Positions 16,538 to 25,719 of a DNA stretch of 64,000 nt are shown here, piece after piece (position 1 is the first letter of the stretch; every line of letters starts with the position of its first letter). The notes under the pieces were generated by a model. That model did no database searches. It saw only the letters and a list, made by a program, of their open reading frames with translations, and was not told the DNA's origin. The translations under genes and the position numbers were made by a program. This DNA is from DATFVJ01 sp035517695 (GTDB lineage Bacteria; Actinomycetota; Actinomycetes; Streptosporangiales; Streptosporangiaceae), in contig DATIYI010000135.1 in the NCBI GenBank assembly GCA_035517695.1, forward strand, positions 1 through 64,000, given 5' to 3'.

Positions 16538-16828
16538 CTGGACGTGCGGCGGCGGCAAGCCGTCGCCGGCTCGCACTCGGCTGCGCATGTTCTGCATGCC
16601 ATGCTGCGCGGCACCCTTGGCGAGCACGCGCGCCAGCAGGAGTCCCTCGTGGGCGCCGGACGGCTGCGCTGCGACTTTGCCCACTTCGCCGCGGTGGAAC
16701 CGGCCCGGCTTGCCACGATCGAGGCGCTGGTCGACGGCCACCTGCTTGCCGACCCATCGGTTCGCATCTGGTACGCGAGCCGCGCAGACGCGGAAGCGGC
16801 GGGCGCCGCCGCCCTGCGGCGGGGTCAG
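16538..16828 (+). pseudogene. Alanyl-tRNA synthetase editing-domain fragment
   Basis: The plus frame from 16538 reads LDVRRRQAVAGSHSAAHVLH, then LRGTLGEHARQQESLVGAGR, RLRCDFAHFAAVEPA, and VRIWYASRADAEAAGAAAL. This is the editing/SAD region of AlaRS in order, including the zinc-site HxxxH (HSAAH). There is no aminoacylation domain before it, and the homology stops at about 16828, exactly where the convergent cysN gene ends. A complete AlaX would need more. I read it as a relic; a standalone short editing protein is the alternative, but no start with a ribosome binding site is visible. Confidence 0.6.
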
Positions 16829-18087
16829 TGCGCGTCTGTGATCATGCCCGCGCCGACGGTCGAGTTGGTGGACTCGTCGATGAGGATGATGCCGCCAGTG
16901 AACCGGTTTCGCGCATATGGGTCACAGAACAGCGGCTGGGTCGCGCGCAGGCTCACCCGGCCGATCTCGTTGAGCTGGAGTTGCGCCGCCGCTTCGTCCC
17001 GGTGCAGCGTGTTCACGTCGAGCCGGTAGTGCACGTCCCGCACGATCGCCTTCGTGGCCCGGGTGGTGTGTTTAATTACCAACCGGCTGCGCGGGCCGAG
17101 CACCCGGTCCGCGGACATCCAGCAGATCATGGCCTCGATGTCCTGGGCCGCGGCCGGCTGGTTGTGCGGGCGGCAGATCATGTCACCGCGCGAGATGTCA
17201 ATGTCATCGTCGAGGACAAGCGTCACGGACATCGGCGGGTATGCCTCGCCGACCTCGCCGTCCGCGGTGTCGATCCGCTTGATCCTGGCAGTCAGCCCGG
17301 ACGGCACGTGCATCACCTCGTCACCAGGCTTGAGGATGCCCCCCGCCACCTGGCCCGCGTAGCCGCGGTAGTCGTGCAGTTCCGGATCGGTGGCCTGCTG
17401 CGGCCGGATCACGTACTGCACGGGGAACCGAACGTCGATCAGGTTCCGGTCGGATGCGATGTGCACGTTCTCCAGATGGTGGAGCAGGGACGGACCGTCA
17501 TACCAGGGCATGTTGACGGAACGCTGCACGACGTTGTCGCCGTGCAGCGCGGAGAGCGGAATGAACGCGAGGTCGCCGATCTCCAGTTTCGTCGCGAACG
17601 CGGCGAACTCTGCCTTGATCTCCTCATACGCGGACGCCTCGTAGCCCACCAGATCCATCTTGTTGACCGCGAGGACCAGGTGCGGCACCCGCAGCAGGGT
17701 GGCCAGGAACGCGTGCCTGCGGCTCTGCTCGGTCAGTCCGTTCCGTGCGTCCACAAGGACCACCGCCAGGTCCGCGGTTGAGGCGCCGGTCACCATGTTG
17801 CGCGTGTACTGAATGTGGCCGGGTGTGTCGGCGATGATGAACTTTCTGCGTGGAGTGGCGAAGTAGCGGTAAGCGACATCGATGGTGATGCCCTGTTCGC
17901 GTTCGGCACGCAGCCCATCGGTCAGCAGCGCGAGGTTCGTGTAGTCCTCGCCCCGGTCGCGGCTGGTCCGCTCGACGGCCTCGAGCTGATCCTCGAAAAT
18001 CGCCTTTGAGTCGTAGAGCAACCGCCCGATGAGCGTGCTCTTGCCATCATCGACCGAGCCGGCGGTGGCGAACCGGAGGATATCCAT
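16825..18087 (-). CDS. cysN: Sulfate adenylyltransferase GTPase subunit CysN
   Basis: A 420-residue EF-Tu-like GTPase that drives ATP-sulfurylase activity of CysD. G1 GSVDDGKSTLIGRL is at residues 10-23, the switch segment EREQGITIDVAYRYF at 62-76, G3 DTPGH at 87-91 and G4 NKMD at 142-145, followed by two beta-barrel domains. No APS-kinase domain is fused, consistent with the separate cysC facing it. ATG 18087 overlaps the cysD stop as TGATG, so the subunits are co-translated. Confidence 0.96.
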   Translation of the reverse strand: MDILRFATAGSVDDGKSTLIGRLLYDSKAIFEDQLEAVERTSRDRGEDYTNLALLTDGLRAEREQGITIDVAYRYFATPRRKFIIADTPGHIQYTRNMVTGASTADLAVVLVDARNGLTEQSRRHAFLATLLRVPHLVLAVNKMDLVGYEASAYEEIKAEFAAFATKLEIGDLAFIPLSALHGDNVVQRSVNMPWYDGPSLLHHLENVHIASDRNLIDVRFPVQYVIRPQQATDPELHDYRGYAGQVAGGILKPGDEVMHVPSGLTARIKRIDTADGEVGEAYPPMSVTLVLDDDIDISRGDMICRPHNQPAAAQDIEAMICWMSADRVLGPRSRLVIKHTTRATKAIVRDVHYRLDVNTLHRDEAAAQLQLNEIGRVSLRATQPLFCDPYARNRFTGGIILIDESTNSTVGAGMITDAH

Positions 18088-19007
18088 CAGAAATAACCTT
18101 CCCGCTTGCGGTCTTCCATCGCGGCCTCGCTCGTTTTGTCGTCGGCACGTGTCTGCCCGCGCTCGGTGATCCTGGTGGCGGCGATCTCCTCCATCACCTC
18201 GGCTACCGTTGACGCGGTCGATTTCACCGCGCCCGTGCAGGTCATGTCGCCGACTGTGCGGTAACGGACGGTCGCATCGAACGGTGTCTCGTCGTCGACG
18301 CGGGATACGAATGGGCTGTCGGCGAGCAGCACGCCATCTCGTTCGAAGACCCTGCGGGTATGGGCGAAGTAGATCGACGGGATGTCCAGATTCTGCCGCC
18401 CGATGTAGTCCCACACGTCCAGCTCGGTCCAGTTGGACAACGGGAACACCCGGATGTGCTCCGCGTTCCTGATCCGGGTGTTGTAGATGTTCCAGAGTTC
18501 CGGCCGCTGGTTCTTCGGGTCCCACTGGCCGAACTCGTCACGGAACGAGAACACCCGTTCCTTTGCGCGGGCCTTCTCCTCGTCGCGGCGTGCCCCGCCG
18601 AACACCGCACCGAACTTGTGCTGCTCGATCGCGTCGAGCAGCGCGGTCGTCTGCAGCCGGTTCCTGCTCGCCCAGCGGCCCGTTTCCTCCGTCACCCGGC
18701 CCGCGTCGATGGCCTCCTGCACCGAGGCGACGACCAGCCGGACCCCAAGTTCAGCGACCCGGTGATCTCGGAAGCCGATCACCTCGCCGAAGTTGTGCCC
18801 GGTATCGACGTGCATGACGGGAAAGGGAATCCGCGCCGGCCAGAACGCCTTCTCGGCCAGCCGCAGCATGACGATGGAGTCTTTCCCGCCGGAGAAGAGC
18901 AGCACCGGCCGTTCGAACTCGGCCGCCACCTCCCGCATCACGTGGATCGACTCGGCCTCGAGGACGTCAAGCTGTGCGAGCCGGTAGTCGTGGGCAATTG
19001 CAGTCAT
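18087..19007 (-). CDS. cysD: Sulfate adenylyltransferase subunit CysD
   Basis: A 306-residue PP-loop ATP pyrophosphatase that makes adenylylsulfate from sulfate and ATP with CysN. The SGGKDS loop is at residues 39-44, followed by PVMHVDTGHNFGEVIGFRD, FGGARRDEEKARAKERVFSF, VFPLSNWTELDVWDYI and VRYRTVGDMTCTG, all typical. It is first in the cysD-cysN unit, with cysQ upstream on the same strand after a 75-base gap. Unlike cysC, no cysteine-containing leader ORF is visible before it. Confidence 0.97.
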   Translation of the reverse strand: MTAIAHDYRLAQLDVLEAESIHVMREVAAEFERPVLLFSGGKDSIVMLRLAEKAFWPARIPFPVMHVDTGHNFGEVIGFRDHRVAELGVRLVVASVQEAIDAGRVTEETGRWASRNRLQTTALLDAIEQHKFGAVFGGARRDEEKARAKERVFSFRDEFGQWDPKNQRPELWNIYNTRIRNAEHIRVFPLSNWTELDVWDYIGRQNLDIPSIYFAHTRRVFERDGVLLADSPFVSRVDDETPFDATVRYRTVGDMTCTGAVKSTASTVAEVMEEIAATRITERGQTRADDKTSEAAMEDRKREGYF

Positions 19008-19082
19008 AGTCCAGTCACCAGGCAGGTTCGTCGTGGATTCGGCAAATTTTCGCCGACAATGGCGTGGGCAACGGCGGCCGGT

Positions 19083-19907
19083 TCACCATCTGGCTGGCCC
19101 ATCCGCGCCGCCGGCGGATCGGATAGCTGCCAGCATCATCGCGGCAATGGCCGACCGACAGACTAGGATATCCGGCAGCCTGGGGTCAGGTTGGTTGTAG
19201 GCGAGGGGCCGCCCGTCGATGCGCGACGCGTGCAGTCCGGCCGCCGCCGCGACCGCAACGGGGGCGGCCGAATCCCACTCGTACATTCCGCCCGAGTGGA
19301 CGTAGGCATCCGCGGCGCCGGAAACCACAGCGATGATCTTCGCGCCAGCCGAGCCGAGCGGGATCAGGTCGGCGCCTATCCCGGCGGCGAGTCGCCGCAC
19401 GAACCCGGGCGGCCTGGTGCGGCTGACCACCATCTTCAGCCTCGCGACGCCGGTAGGGCCACCGGCGTTTTGACCGTTTGCGTCGCCAGATGTTCCGGTC
19501 GCCACCGTGCTGAACGTCCGGCCCTGCGCGGGTAGGGCCACCGCCCCGGCCACCAGCCGCCCACGAGGCGGCCCGGCCGCTCCACCCAGGTCGCCGCGTT
19601 CCCACAGTGCGACATGAACCGCCCAGTCGGTGCGGCCCTCCTCGCCGAACTCGCGGGTGCCGTCGAGCGGATCGACGATCCAGACTCGGCTGCTCTTCAA
19701 CCGGACCGGGTCGTCCTCGCTCTCTTCTGACAAGAGCGCATCGCGTTGGCGATGCGCTGCGAGCGCAGCCGTTAGGAATTCATGAGAAAGCAGGTCACCT
19801 GCGGCGCGCAACGCCGCTTGATCGCCAAAATCCGCACCGTCCCGCAGGTCGAGCAGGCGCCGCCCCGCCTCGGTCGCGAGCTCATGAGCCAGGTGATCGT
19901 CGTCCAC
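19083..19907 (-). CDS. cysQ: 3'(2'),5'-bisphosphate nucleotidase CysQ
   Basis: About 274 residues of the inositol-monophosphatase fold. The metal site is seen as LLSEESEDD (Glu pair), WIVDPLDGTREFGEEGRTDW, and the C-terminal YEWDSAAPVAVAAAAGLH. CysQ recycles the PAP released when PAPS is used, which fits its place beside cysDN and cysC. Starts GTG 19907 or TTG 19916 are both possible; an AGGGAGG box precedes them but is 12 bases from GTG and 3 from TTG. Confidence 0.88.
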   Translation of the reverse strand: MDDDHLAHELATEAGRRLLDLRDGADFGDQAALRAAGDLLSHEFLTAALAAHRQRDALLSEESEDDPVRLKSSRVWIVDPLDGTREFGEEGRTDWAVHVALWERGDLGGAAGPPRGRLVAGAVALPAQGRTFSTVATGTSGDANGQNAGGPTGVARLKMVVSRTRPPGFVRRLAAGIGADLIPLGSAGAKIIAVVSGAADAYVHSGGMYEWDSAAPVAVAAAAGLHASRIDGRPLAYNQPDPRLPDILVCRSAIAAMMLAAIRSAGGADGPARW

Positions 19908-20063
19908 GATCAGCAACGGCCTCCCTGCGGGCCGGTCTCTGCAGACCAATGCGACCAGCATTCCCCGATATAGCGCAGATCACGCCGCGTCGCATTCCTC
20001 CCAGGACAAAGTCGGTGGACCTGGCACGGGATGCGGGACGATCGTCGACGCAACGGCTGGCGC

Positions 20064-20654
20064 CTAACGGGCATGAAACACATTCTGCGCCGTAACAAGA
20101 CCATTCTGTAGCAGTGTCTCGACGGCGTCCGCCGCCCGGTCGACCAACAGCGGCAGCTCACGCCGCTGCGGTGGGGAGAAGTCACGCAGCACGAAGTCCG
20201 CCGGGTCCATCCGCCCGGGCGGCCGCCCGATGCCGAACCGCACCCGGTAATAATCACCGGTACCGAGGGCCTGAGTGATCGAGCGAAGGCCGTTGTGCCC
20301 GTTGTCGCCGCCGCCCAGCTTGACCCGTAGCGTCCCGAACGGCAGATCGAGTTCGTCGTGCACGACGACGATCCGGTCGGGCGGGATCTTGTAGAAGTCA
20401 CGTAGCGCGGCGACGGGGCGGCCGGACAGGTTCATGAACGACCGGGGCTTGGCGACCGTCACCGGCGACCCGGCCAGCCTTCCCTCGGCCACCTCGGCAC
20501 GCGCCCGATGCGACTTGAAGCGCGCCCCGATTCGCTCGGCGATCAGGTCCGCGACCATGAAGCCCGCGTTGTGCCTGTTGGCCGCGTACTCGGGAGCGTG
20601 GTTGCCCAGCCCGACGACGAGCCACCGCGCATCGAGCATGTCAGGCCGTCTCAT
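20064..20654 (-). CDS. pth: Peptidyl-tRNA hydrolase
   Basis: A 196-residue enzyme that frees tRNA from prematurely released peptidyl-tRNA. The motifs are complete: LVVGLGN, NRHNAGFMV with the catalytic His (residue 28), KPRSFMNLSG, VVHDELDLPFGTLRVK and GGGDNGHNGLRSI. It follows rplY on the same strand, the normal rplY-pth order. ATG 20654 or an internal ATG five codons later may be the start. Confidence 0.95.
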   Translation of the reverse strand: MRRPDMLDARWLVVGLGNHAPEYAANRHNAGFMVADLIAERIGARFKSHRARAEVAEGRLAGSPVTVAKPRSFMNLSGRPVAALRDFYKIPPDRIVVVHDELDLPFGTLRVKLGGGDNGHNGLRSITQALGTGDYYRVRFGIGRPPGRMDPADFVLRDFSPPQRRELPLLVDRAADAVETLLQNGLVTAQNVFHAR

Positions 20655-20671
20655 CGCAGCGCCATCCGGCG

Positions 20672-21322
20672 TCAGCTGGACTCCTCCGCCTCCGCGGCAG
20701 GCTGCTCGCCCTCGACCGGCGCCGGGGCCAGCGCCTCAGCGGCCTCGGCCGGAGCACCGATATCGGCCTCCAGCTGCTCCGCGGTCGGCGCGGAGATCAC
20801 GTGCAGCACGAGGATCTGCGGCTCGGTGGCGAGCGTCACGCCGCGCGGCAGCTTCAGGTCACCCGCGTGCACCGAGGCGCCGACATCCATGCCGGCCAGG
20901 TCGACGTCAATGGACTGCGGGATTCTGGTGGCCTCCGCCTCCACCGGGATCTGCACAAGCTGCTGGTCGAGCAGGCCGCCGGGTTCAATCTCGCCGGTCA
21001 GCTGGATCGGTATCTCGACGGTGACCTTCTCGCCGCGCTTGACGATCAGCAGGTCCACGTGTTCGAGGAACCCCCTGAGCGGGTCGCGCTGCACCGCCTT
21101 GGGCAGGGCAAGCTCGGCGCCACCTGGCAGACCTTCGAGCCGGATCAGCACGTTCGGCGTCTTGAGGGCGAGCATCAGGGCGTGTCCGGGCAACGCGACG
21201 TGCTGCGGGTCGGTCCCGTGGCCGTAAAGCACGGCAGGCACCTTGCCCGCGCGACGCGTGCGGCGGGCGGGGCCTTTGCCGAACTCACTGCGCGGCTCGG
21301 CGGCGATACGTACCTCGGGCAC
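20672..21322 (-). CDS. rplY: 50S ribosomal protein L25 (CTC/TL5 type)
   Basis: A 216-residue 5S-rRNA-binding protein of the long CTC form. The N-terminal L25 domain (IAAEPRSEFGKGPARRTRRAGKVPAVLYG) is followed by the TL5 beta domain (PIQLTGEIEPGGLLDQQLVQ) and an Ala/Glu-rich acidic tail. Start ATG 21322. It heads the rplY-pth pair. Confidence 0.95.
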   Translation of the reverse strand: MPEVRIAAEPRSEFGKGPARRTRRAGKVPAVLYGHGTDPQHVALPGHALMLALKTPNVLIRLEGLPGGAELALPKAVQRDPLRGFLEHVDLLIVKRGEKVTVEIPIQLTGEIEPGGLLDQQLVQIPVEAEATRIPQSIDVDLAGMDVGASVHAGDLKLPRGVTLATEPQILVLHVISAPTAEQLEADIGAPAEAAEALAPAPVEGEQPAAEAEESS

Positions 21323-21481
21323 GGTGCTAACTCCTCAAGCGGAACGACTGATGCTCAGGCCGGTAACTCAGGCGCGCCGCGGCATCCCCGCGAGCCGCAG
21401 CCTACGCAGTCTAGCCCAAGACCCGCAGCCCCGCGCGCCAGGCGGGCTGCGCGAGGCTGGGGTTGGCGTTTAGAAGCTGTC

Positions 21482-21546
21482 TTGATTGTGCGGGAGCTTG
21501 ATTGTGCGGGAGCCTGATTGTGCGGGAGCCCTGATTGTGCGGGAGC
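21482..21546 (+). repeat. Four 16-17-bp tandem copies upstream of rplY
   Basis: The unit ttgattgtgcgggagc is repeated four times with nearly perfect identity. The gap between rplY and the small acidic ORF (21323-21733, 411 bases) holds this array and nothing else I can support. The unit length would break a reading frame. Confidence 0.9.
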
Positions 21547-21733
21547 CTGGATCACCGTGACGCGGTCCGGTCCTTGAAGTGCGTCAGAGCGAGCCGCTGT
21601 GGATCAAGCTCCATCGCAACGCCAGGAGCGTGGGGCGCAGCCGAGGTGGCGCTGCTGCATTTTGTGCAGTTGTACTTTTCTGACGTCGCTCGAGTTCTGA
21701 GCCGCCCTGAGCCGAGCTACGCCCTGAGCCGCC

Positions 21734-21928
21734 CTAGCCGTGGAAGTGCTCTTCGGGCTCAGCGACGCCTTCTTCCGGCTCGTCTGGCTGCACCGGATCG
21801 GGTTGCCCTGGTGGCTCAGGCTCTTGCTCGACGTTGTCCTGCGCGTCGACAACTGCGTCACGGTCGAGTTGGTCACGGTCGAGTTGGTCATCGCCGAGCG
21901 GCTGGCCAGGTATGGCGGCGTCCCCCAT
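21734..21928 (-). CDS. Small acidic protein after the SARP regulator (AfsS-like position)
   Basis: A 64-residue acidic, proline-rich ORF with no predicted fold. ATG 21928 has an AAAGG box 8 bases upstream. It contains QLDRDQLDRD from a 15-bp duplication, then DAQDNVEQEPEPP and a Glu/Pro/Asp tail ending EEHFHG. It lies directly after the AfsR/SARP gene on the same strand. In Streptomyces, afsR is followed by the small activator gene afsS, whose product has short Gln-Asp-Asn and proline repeats; position, size and the QDN...P pattern suggest an analogue. Homology is not demonstrated. Confidence 0.5.
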   Translation of the reverse strand: MGDAAIPGQPLGDDQLDRDQLDRDAVVDAQDNVEQEPEPPGQPDPVQPDEPEEGVAEPEEHFHG

Positions 21929-22084
21929 GATGGGCCTTTCGGACCCCGAAGTCCTCGGAGCCTTAGCTTGGCTATGGTCAATTACAAACAGTAAGAATGG
22001 TACCGGCCAGATGTCATGAATTCTCGCAGACGTACGAGAACTCACTAGAATGTGGCGTCTCGTCCGGCGTAGTGCCCGATGGCT

Positions 22085-24997
22085 CTAGCGCGCCGCCTCC
22101 GTCAGTTCCGCGAGCCCGCTACGGAGCTCCGCAGCCTGACTCTGATCACCGAGTTCCTCGAATATGCGGTAAGCTTCGATGAGCAACTCGCGTGCGTCTC
22201 CGCGCCGTCCCTGCTGGTGGCGGGCACGGCCCAAGAGGGTCAAAGTCGCCGCTTGGCCGCGCCGGTCGCCGATCGCCTGCCATATCGCCAGCGAGTCACC
22301 GAGGCAGCCGATTGCTTGGTCGACCCGGTCCAAGGCGATGTAAACGCCGCCGAGATCGCTCAGCGACTCGGCTTCCGCGCGCTGATCGCGGAGTTCGCGG
22401 AAGATGACCAGCGCCCGCTGCAGCCGATCGACGGCATCGTCGAGGCGGCCAAGCTCCCGGCATGCGCAGCCCAGGTTGCCGAGCGCGATTCCCTCCCCGT
22501 AACGATTCCCGGCCTGTCGCTGGATGACGAGGGACCGCTCGGCAGCGTCGAGCGCCTTCTCGAAGCGGCGCAAGCGGAAGTTGGCGGTAGCGACGTTGTT
22601 AGCCGCGCGGGTCTCGCCCTGCAGGTCGCCGATCTCACGGTCGATGGCGAGCGCCTGCTCGAAACAGCCGACGGCCTCTTCCATCCGCTGCAGCCCGAAG
22701 GCCATGCCGAGGTTGTTCAGCATCCACGCCTCGGCCCGGCGGTCACCCAGCTTCCTGGCGCTGTCCAGGCCGGCCTCGTGGGTGGTGACCCAGTTCGCCC
22801 AATGGCTGCGCCGGTAGAAGAAGCTCATCGCAGCGGCGGGGAGTTTCCAGGCGATTTCGTGCAAGCCGTAACCAGCAGCCTGCTTCGTAGCCGCCACCAG
22901 GCCGGCGCGTTCGGTCTCGCACCAGCGCAGAGCCTCTTCCAAGGAGCCAAACGCCAATGGGGCTACCAGGAGGTCGCCTGCGTCAAGCGCAACCCTGGTG
23001 TGATGCGGCGAGATGACACAGGCGGCTGCCTCAGCCGTGTGTAGGTACCAGGTGAGGACCCGTCGCACAGCGTCATCGCGATCCTGCCGCGCCTCCTCGG
23101 CCTCGGCCCGCTCGGCCGCGTAAACGCGCAGCAAATCGTGGCAGCGATACCGTTCCGCGGCCGGCGACTGCAGCAGGTGCGCATCCACCAGCACCTCGAG
23201 CGCGTCCGCCACGTCGTCCTCCGGCTCGCCGACGAGAGCCGCCGCAGCGGCCAGGCCGATCGACGGCCCCTGCCACAAGCCGAGCAGCCTGAACGCTCGC
23301 GCCGGATCTACCCCACCGGCGTCGGCGGCAGGCAAAGTGGCGAAACTGACCTGGAAGCACGCTCGAATGGCCAGGTCGCCGACCCGGAACTCGTCGATCC
23401 TGCGGTGCTCGTCTGCCAGCCGGCGGGCGAGCGTCTTGATCGTCCAGCCGGTCCGGGTGGCGAGACGGGCACCGGCGATCCTGATCGCCAGCGGCAGGCC
23501 AGCGCACGCCGCAAGAACCTCGGCCGTAGCTTCAGGTTCTGCCGCAAGCCGCCGCGCGCCGACGATACGGACGAGCAGGGCGCGGGCTTCGTCCTTATCG
23601 AGCACGTCGAGGTCGACGAGCCTGCTGCCGACCAGATCGGGCAGTCGGCCCCGGCTAGTGACGAGCACACCGCAGGACGCGCTGCCGGGCAGCAACGGGC
23701 GCACCTGTGCGGCGTCGCGCGCGTCGTCGAGCACGATGAGGATCCGGCGCCCGGCGAGCCTGGTGCGATAGAGCGCGGCGCGTTCCTCCACGCTGACCGG
23801 GACCTGGGCGGCATCGACACCGAGCTCGCGAAGAAACCTCGCGAGCACGTCCGCGGGGACGGCCGGCTGGCTGGTCGCGCCCTGCAAGTTCACGTATAGC
23901 TGCCCGTCGGCGAACCGGGCGCGCAACCGGTGCGCGGTGTGCACGGCGAGGGTTGTCTTGCCCAGGCCGCCGGTGCCTGCGACCAGCGAGACGACCACCG
24001 CACCACCTGACCGGTCAGCGCCGTCGGGGACGTCGGCGAGCAGATGACACAGGTACTTGACATTTTCTGCCCGGCCGGTGAAGTCGGGCAGGTCCGCGGG
24101 CAGCTGCGACGGCACGACCTGCACGGGCGGTGGCGCCGGGTCGACCCGCGGAGGCGCCTCGGTCCGTCGCGGTGGGACCTGCCCCGCCGTCAGGGACGGC
24201 TGCGTGGTCTGCGCGACAGGACGCGCGTCCGCGTCCAGAATCTCCTGGTGGAGCTGGCGTAGCCGCGGTCCCGGATCCACGCCGAGCTGATCGGCGATCA
24301 CCCCGCGGGCTCGCTCATACGTCTCAAGCGCCTCCGCCTGACGGCCCACCGCGTACAAGGCGCGCATCAGCAGCGCCCAGAGTTCCTCCCGCAGCGGGTG
24401 ATCCGCGGTCAGGCGGCGCAACCCGGCGACCACCCCGTCGGCACGCCCGCATTCGATCTCTGCCTCGCTGCGCAACCCCACCGCCTCGACGCGGGATTCT
24501 TCCAGGCGCTCGGTCTCCGCAGTGACAAGCTCGGAAGGCGGCACATCGGCGAGCGGCTTGCCTCGGTACAGGCCGAGAGCCTCGGCGAGCAGCGCGGCGG
24601 CGCGGTCAGGCTCCCCGGCGGCGAGCGCCTCGCGACCCTCCGTGACGAAGCCGGCGAACCGTGCCGCGTCCAGGTCACCAGAACCAAGCAGCAGCCGATA
24701 CCCGGGCGCCCGGGTGATGAGCAGCCGGCCGTCAGGATCGCCGATCGCCGCTCGTAACCGGTGCACGTAAACGGCGACCTGGCTGGCGGCCTTGGCGGGC
24801 GGGTTGTCGCCCCAAAGCTCATCGACCAGGCCGTCAGTGGAGACGGCCTGACCTGGGCTGAGCAGCAGCGCCGCGAGCAGCGCTCGCAACTTCGGCGCGC
24901 TGAACCCGCTCCAGTCCTCGCCCGAGCCCTCGCGCCAGTCCTCGCTCGAGTTCTGGGCCGCCCGGACTTCCAGCGGCCCGAGAATACGAAACCGCAC
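22085..24997 (-). CDS. AfsR/SARP-family transcriptional regulator with NB-ARC and TPR
   Basis: A 970-residue regulator. Residues 1-105 are the OmpR-like winged helix of SARPs (MRFRILGPLEV, KLRALLAALLLSPGQAV), 110-255 the bacterial activator domain, about 300-620 an NB-ARC ATPase (Walker A AGTGGLGKTTLA at 340-351, Walker B RRILIVLDD, LPLAIRIAGARL), and about 720-960 a tetratricopeptide array. Such proteins activate secondary metabolism or global programs in Streptomyces. No biosynthetic cluster is nearby, so the target is unknown; a small acidic ORF downstream recalls the afsR-afsS pair. Confidence 0.93.
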   Translation of the reverse strand: MRFRILGPLEVRAAQNSSEDWREGSGEDWSGFSAPKLRALLAALLLSPGQAVSTDGLVDELWGDNPPAKAASQVAVYVHRLRAAIGDPDGRLLITRAPGYRLLLGSGDLDAARFAGFVTEGREALAAGEPDRAAALLAEALGLYRGKPLADVPPSELVTAETERLEESRVEAVGLRSEAEIECGRADGVVAGLRRLTADHPLREELWALLMRALYAVGRQAEALETYERARGVIADQLGVDPGPRLRQLHQEILDADARPVAQTTQPSLTAGQVPPRRTEAPPRVDPAPPPVQVVPSQLPADLPDFTGRAENVKYLCHLLADVPDGADRSGGAVVVSLVAGTGGLGKTTLAVHTAHRLRARFADGQLYVNLQGATSQPAVPADVLARFLRELGVDAAQVPVSVEERAALYRTRLAGRRILIVLDDARDAAQVRPLLPGSASCGVLVTSRGRLPDLVGSRLVDLDVLDKDEARALLVRIVGARRLAAEPEATAEVLAACAGLPLAIRIAGARLATRTGWTIKTLARRLADEHRRIDEFRVGDLAIRACFQVSFATLPAADAGGVDPARAFRLLGLWQGPSIGLAAAAALVGEPEDDVADALEVLVDAHLLQSPAAERYRCHDLLRVYAAERAEAEEARQDRDDAVRRVLTWYLHTAEAAACVISPHHTRVALDAGDLLVAPLAFGSLEEALRWCETERAGLVAATKQAAGYGLHEIAWKLPAAAMSFFYRRSHWANWVTTHEAGLDSARKLGDRRAEAWMLNNLGMAFGLQRMEEAVGCFEQALAIDREIGDLQGETRAANNVATANFRLRRFEKALDAAERSLVIQRQAGNRYGEGIALGNLGCACRELGRLDDAVDRLQRALVIFRELRDQRAEAESLSDLGGVYIALDRVDQAIGCLGDSLAIWQAIGDRRGQAATLTLLGRARHQQGRRGDARELLIEAYRIFEELGDQSQAAELRSGLAELTEAAR

Positions 24998-25719
24998 GAT
25001 GCCGTCCCGCTCGTTGGGTTACCTCGTCCCGCCGCGTCGCGGGCACCATGCCAACTCAATCATGACTCAATCAAGACATCGGCGGATCACGCAACGCTGT
25101 GTGAAGACCAGTCTCCGTAACGGCGGTGCGCGGTGGCGCGAGCGATGCCGCCGACACTCGGATGGGGCGACGGCTTCGCGGGCGGACCCGCGCGCCACTC
25201 AACGCGTGCCACTCAACGCGTCCCATTCGACGCCTGCCATCAACGCGTGCCGCTCAATCGGCGCGCAATCGATCCGCAAGGGCGCACTGGCAGTCTCGGA
25301 ACCACAGCGCAGGAAACGGTGGACCAGATCGCAGCGGACGGCCTTGCGGGGGCGCAGTCCGCGGCGCCAGGTAACCCTACCTTGCAGGTCCGCCATCCAC
25401 CCGCGAGACCGCTGACGACGCCCGGGTCCTCGTGGAGCAGGTGGCCGCCGTTCCCGTCAAGCACGTCGGGGGGCGGGAACGCGGTCACCTTAGGAGGTCG
25501 CGGGGACGAGCCAGCGGATCGCGAGCCACGCAGGCGAATCCGCGCGGCCGCATAGACCCGCCGGCGCCACTACCCGCGCCATGGCGGCAACCGGCCCCAG
25601 GATCCCGCCAACCCCTCGGCGCGGGCATGCCTCGCATATCTTTGGCGGCGGATCGGCGCCCCGACCCGCGTCCACCCAGACCTACGAAACACGCCCTGGG
25701 CGGATCCATCGGGCACGCC
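24998..25719. other. 722-bp gap between prs and the SARP regulator
   Basis: No ORF here has codon use or motifs of a real gene. It holds the SARP promoter region and a tandem array at 25196-25257. A structured RNA was looked for and none was recognised. Given the size, a degraded gene is possible but not identifiable by eye. Confidence 0.5.
25196..25257 (+). repeat. Four to five 13-14-bp tandem copies upstream of the SARP gene
   Basis: Units are cactcaacgcgtgc, cactcaacgcgtcc, cattcgacgcctgc and catcaacgcgtgc. They lie about 200 bases upstream of the SARP start. Their length is not a multiple of three. Confidence 0.85.

Noticed and set aside
22085..24997. Biosynthetic gene cluster around the SARP regulator
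   Set aside because: The neighbours are ribosomal, prs and glmU genes; no polyketide, peptide or terpene enzymes are in the window.
25133..25555. 140-codon plus-strand ORF in the prs-SARP gap
   Set aside because: It runs through the tandem repeat array, with no codon bias, motif or ribosome binding site.
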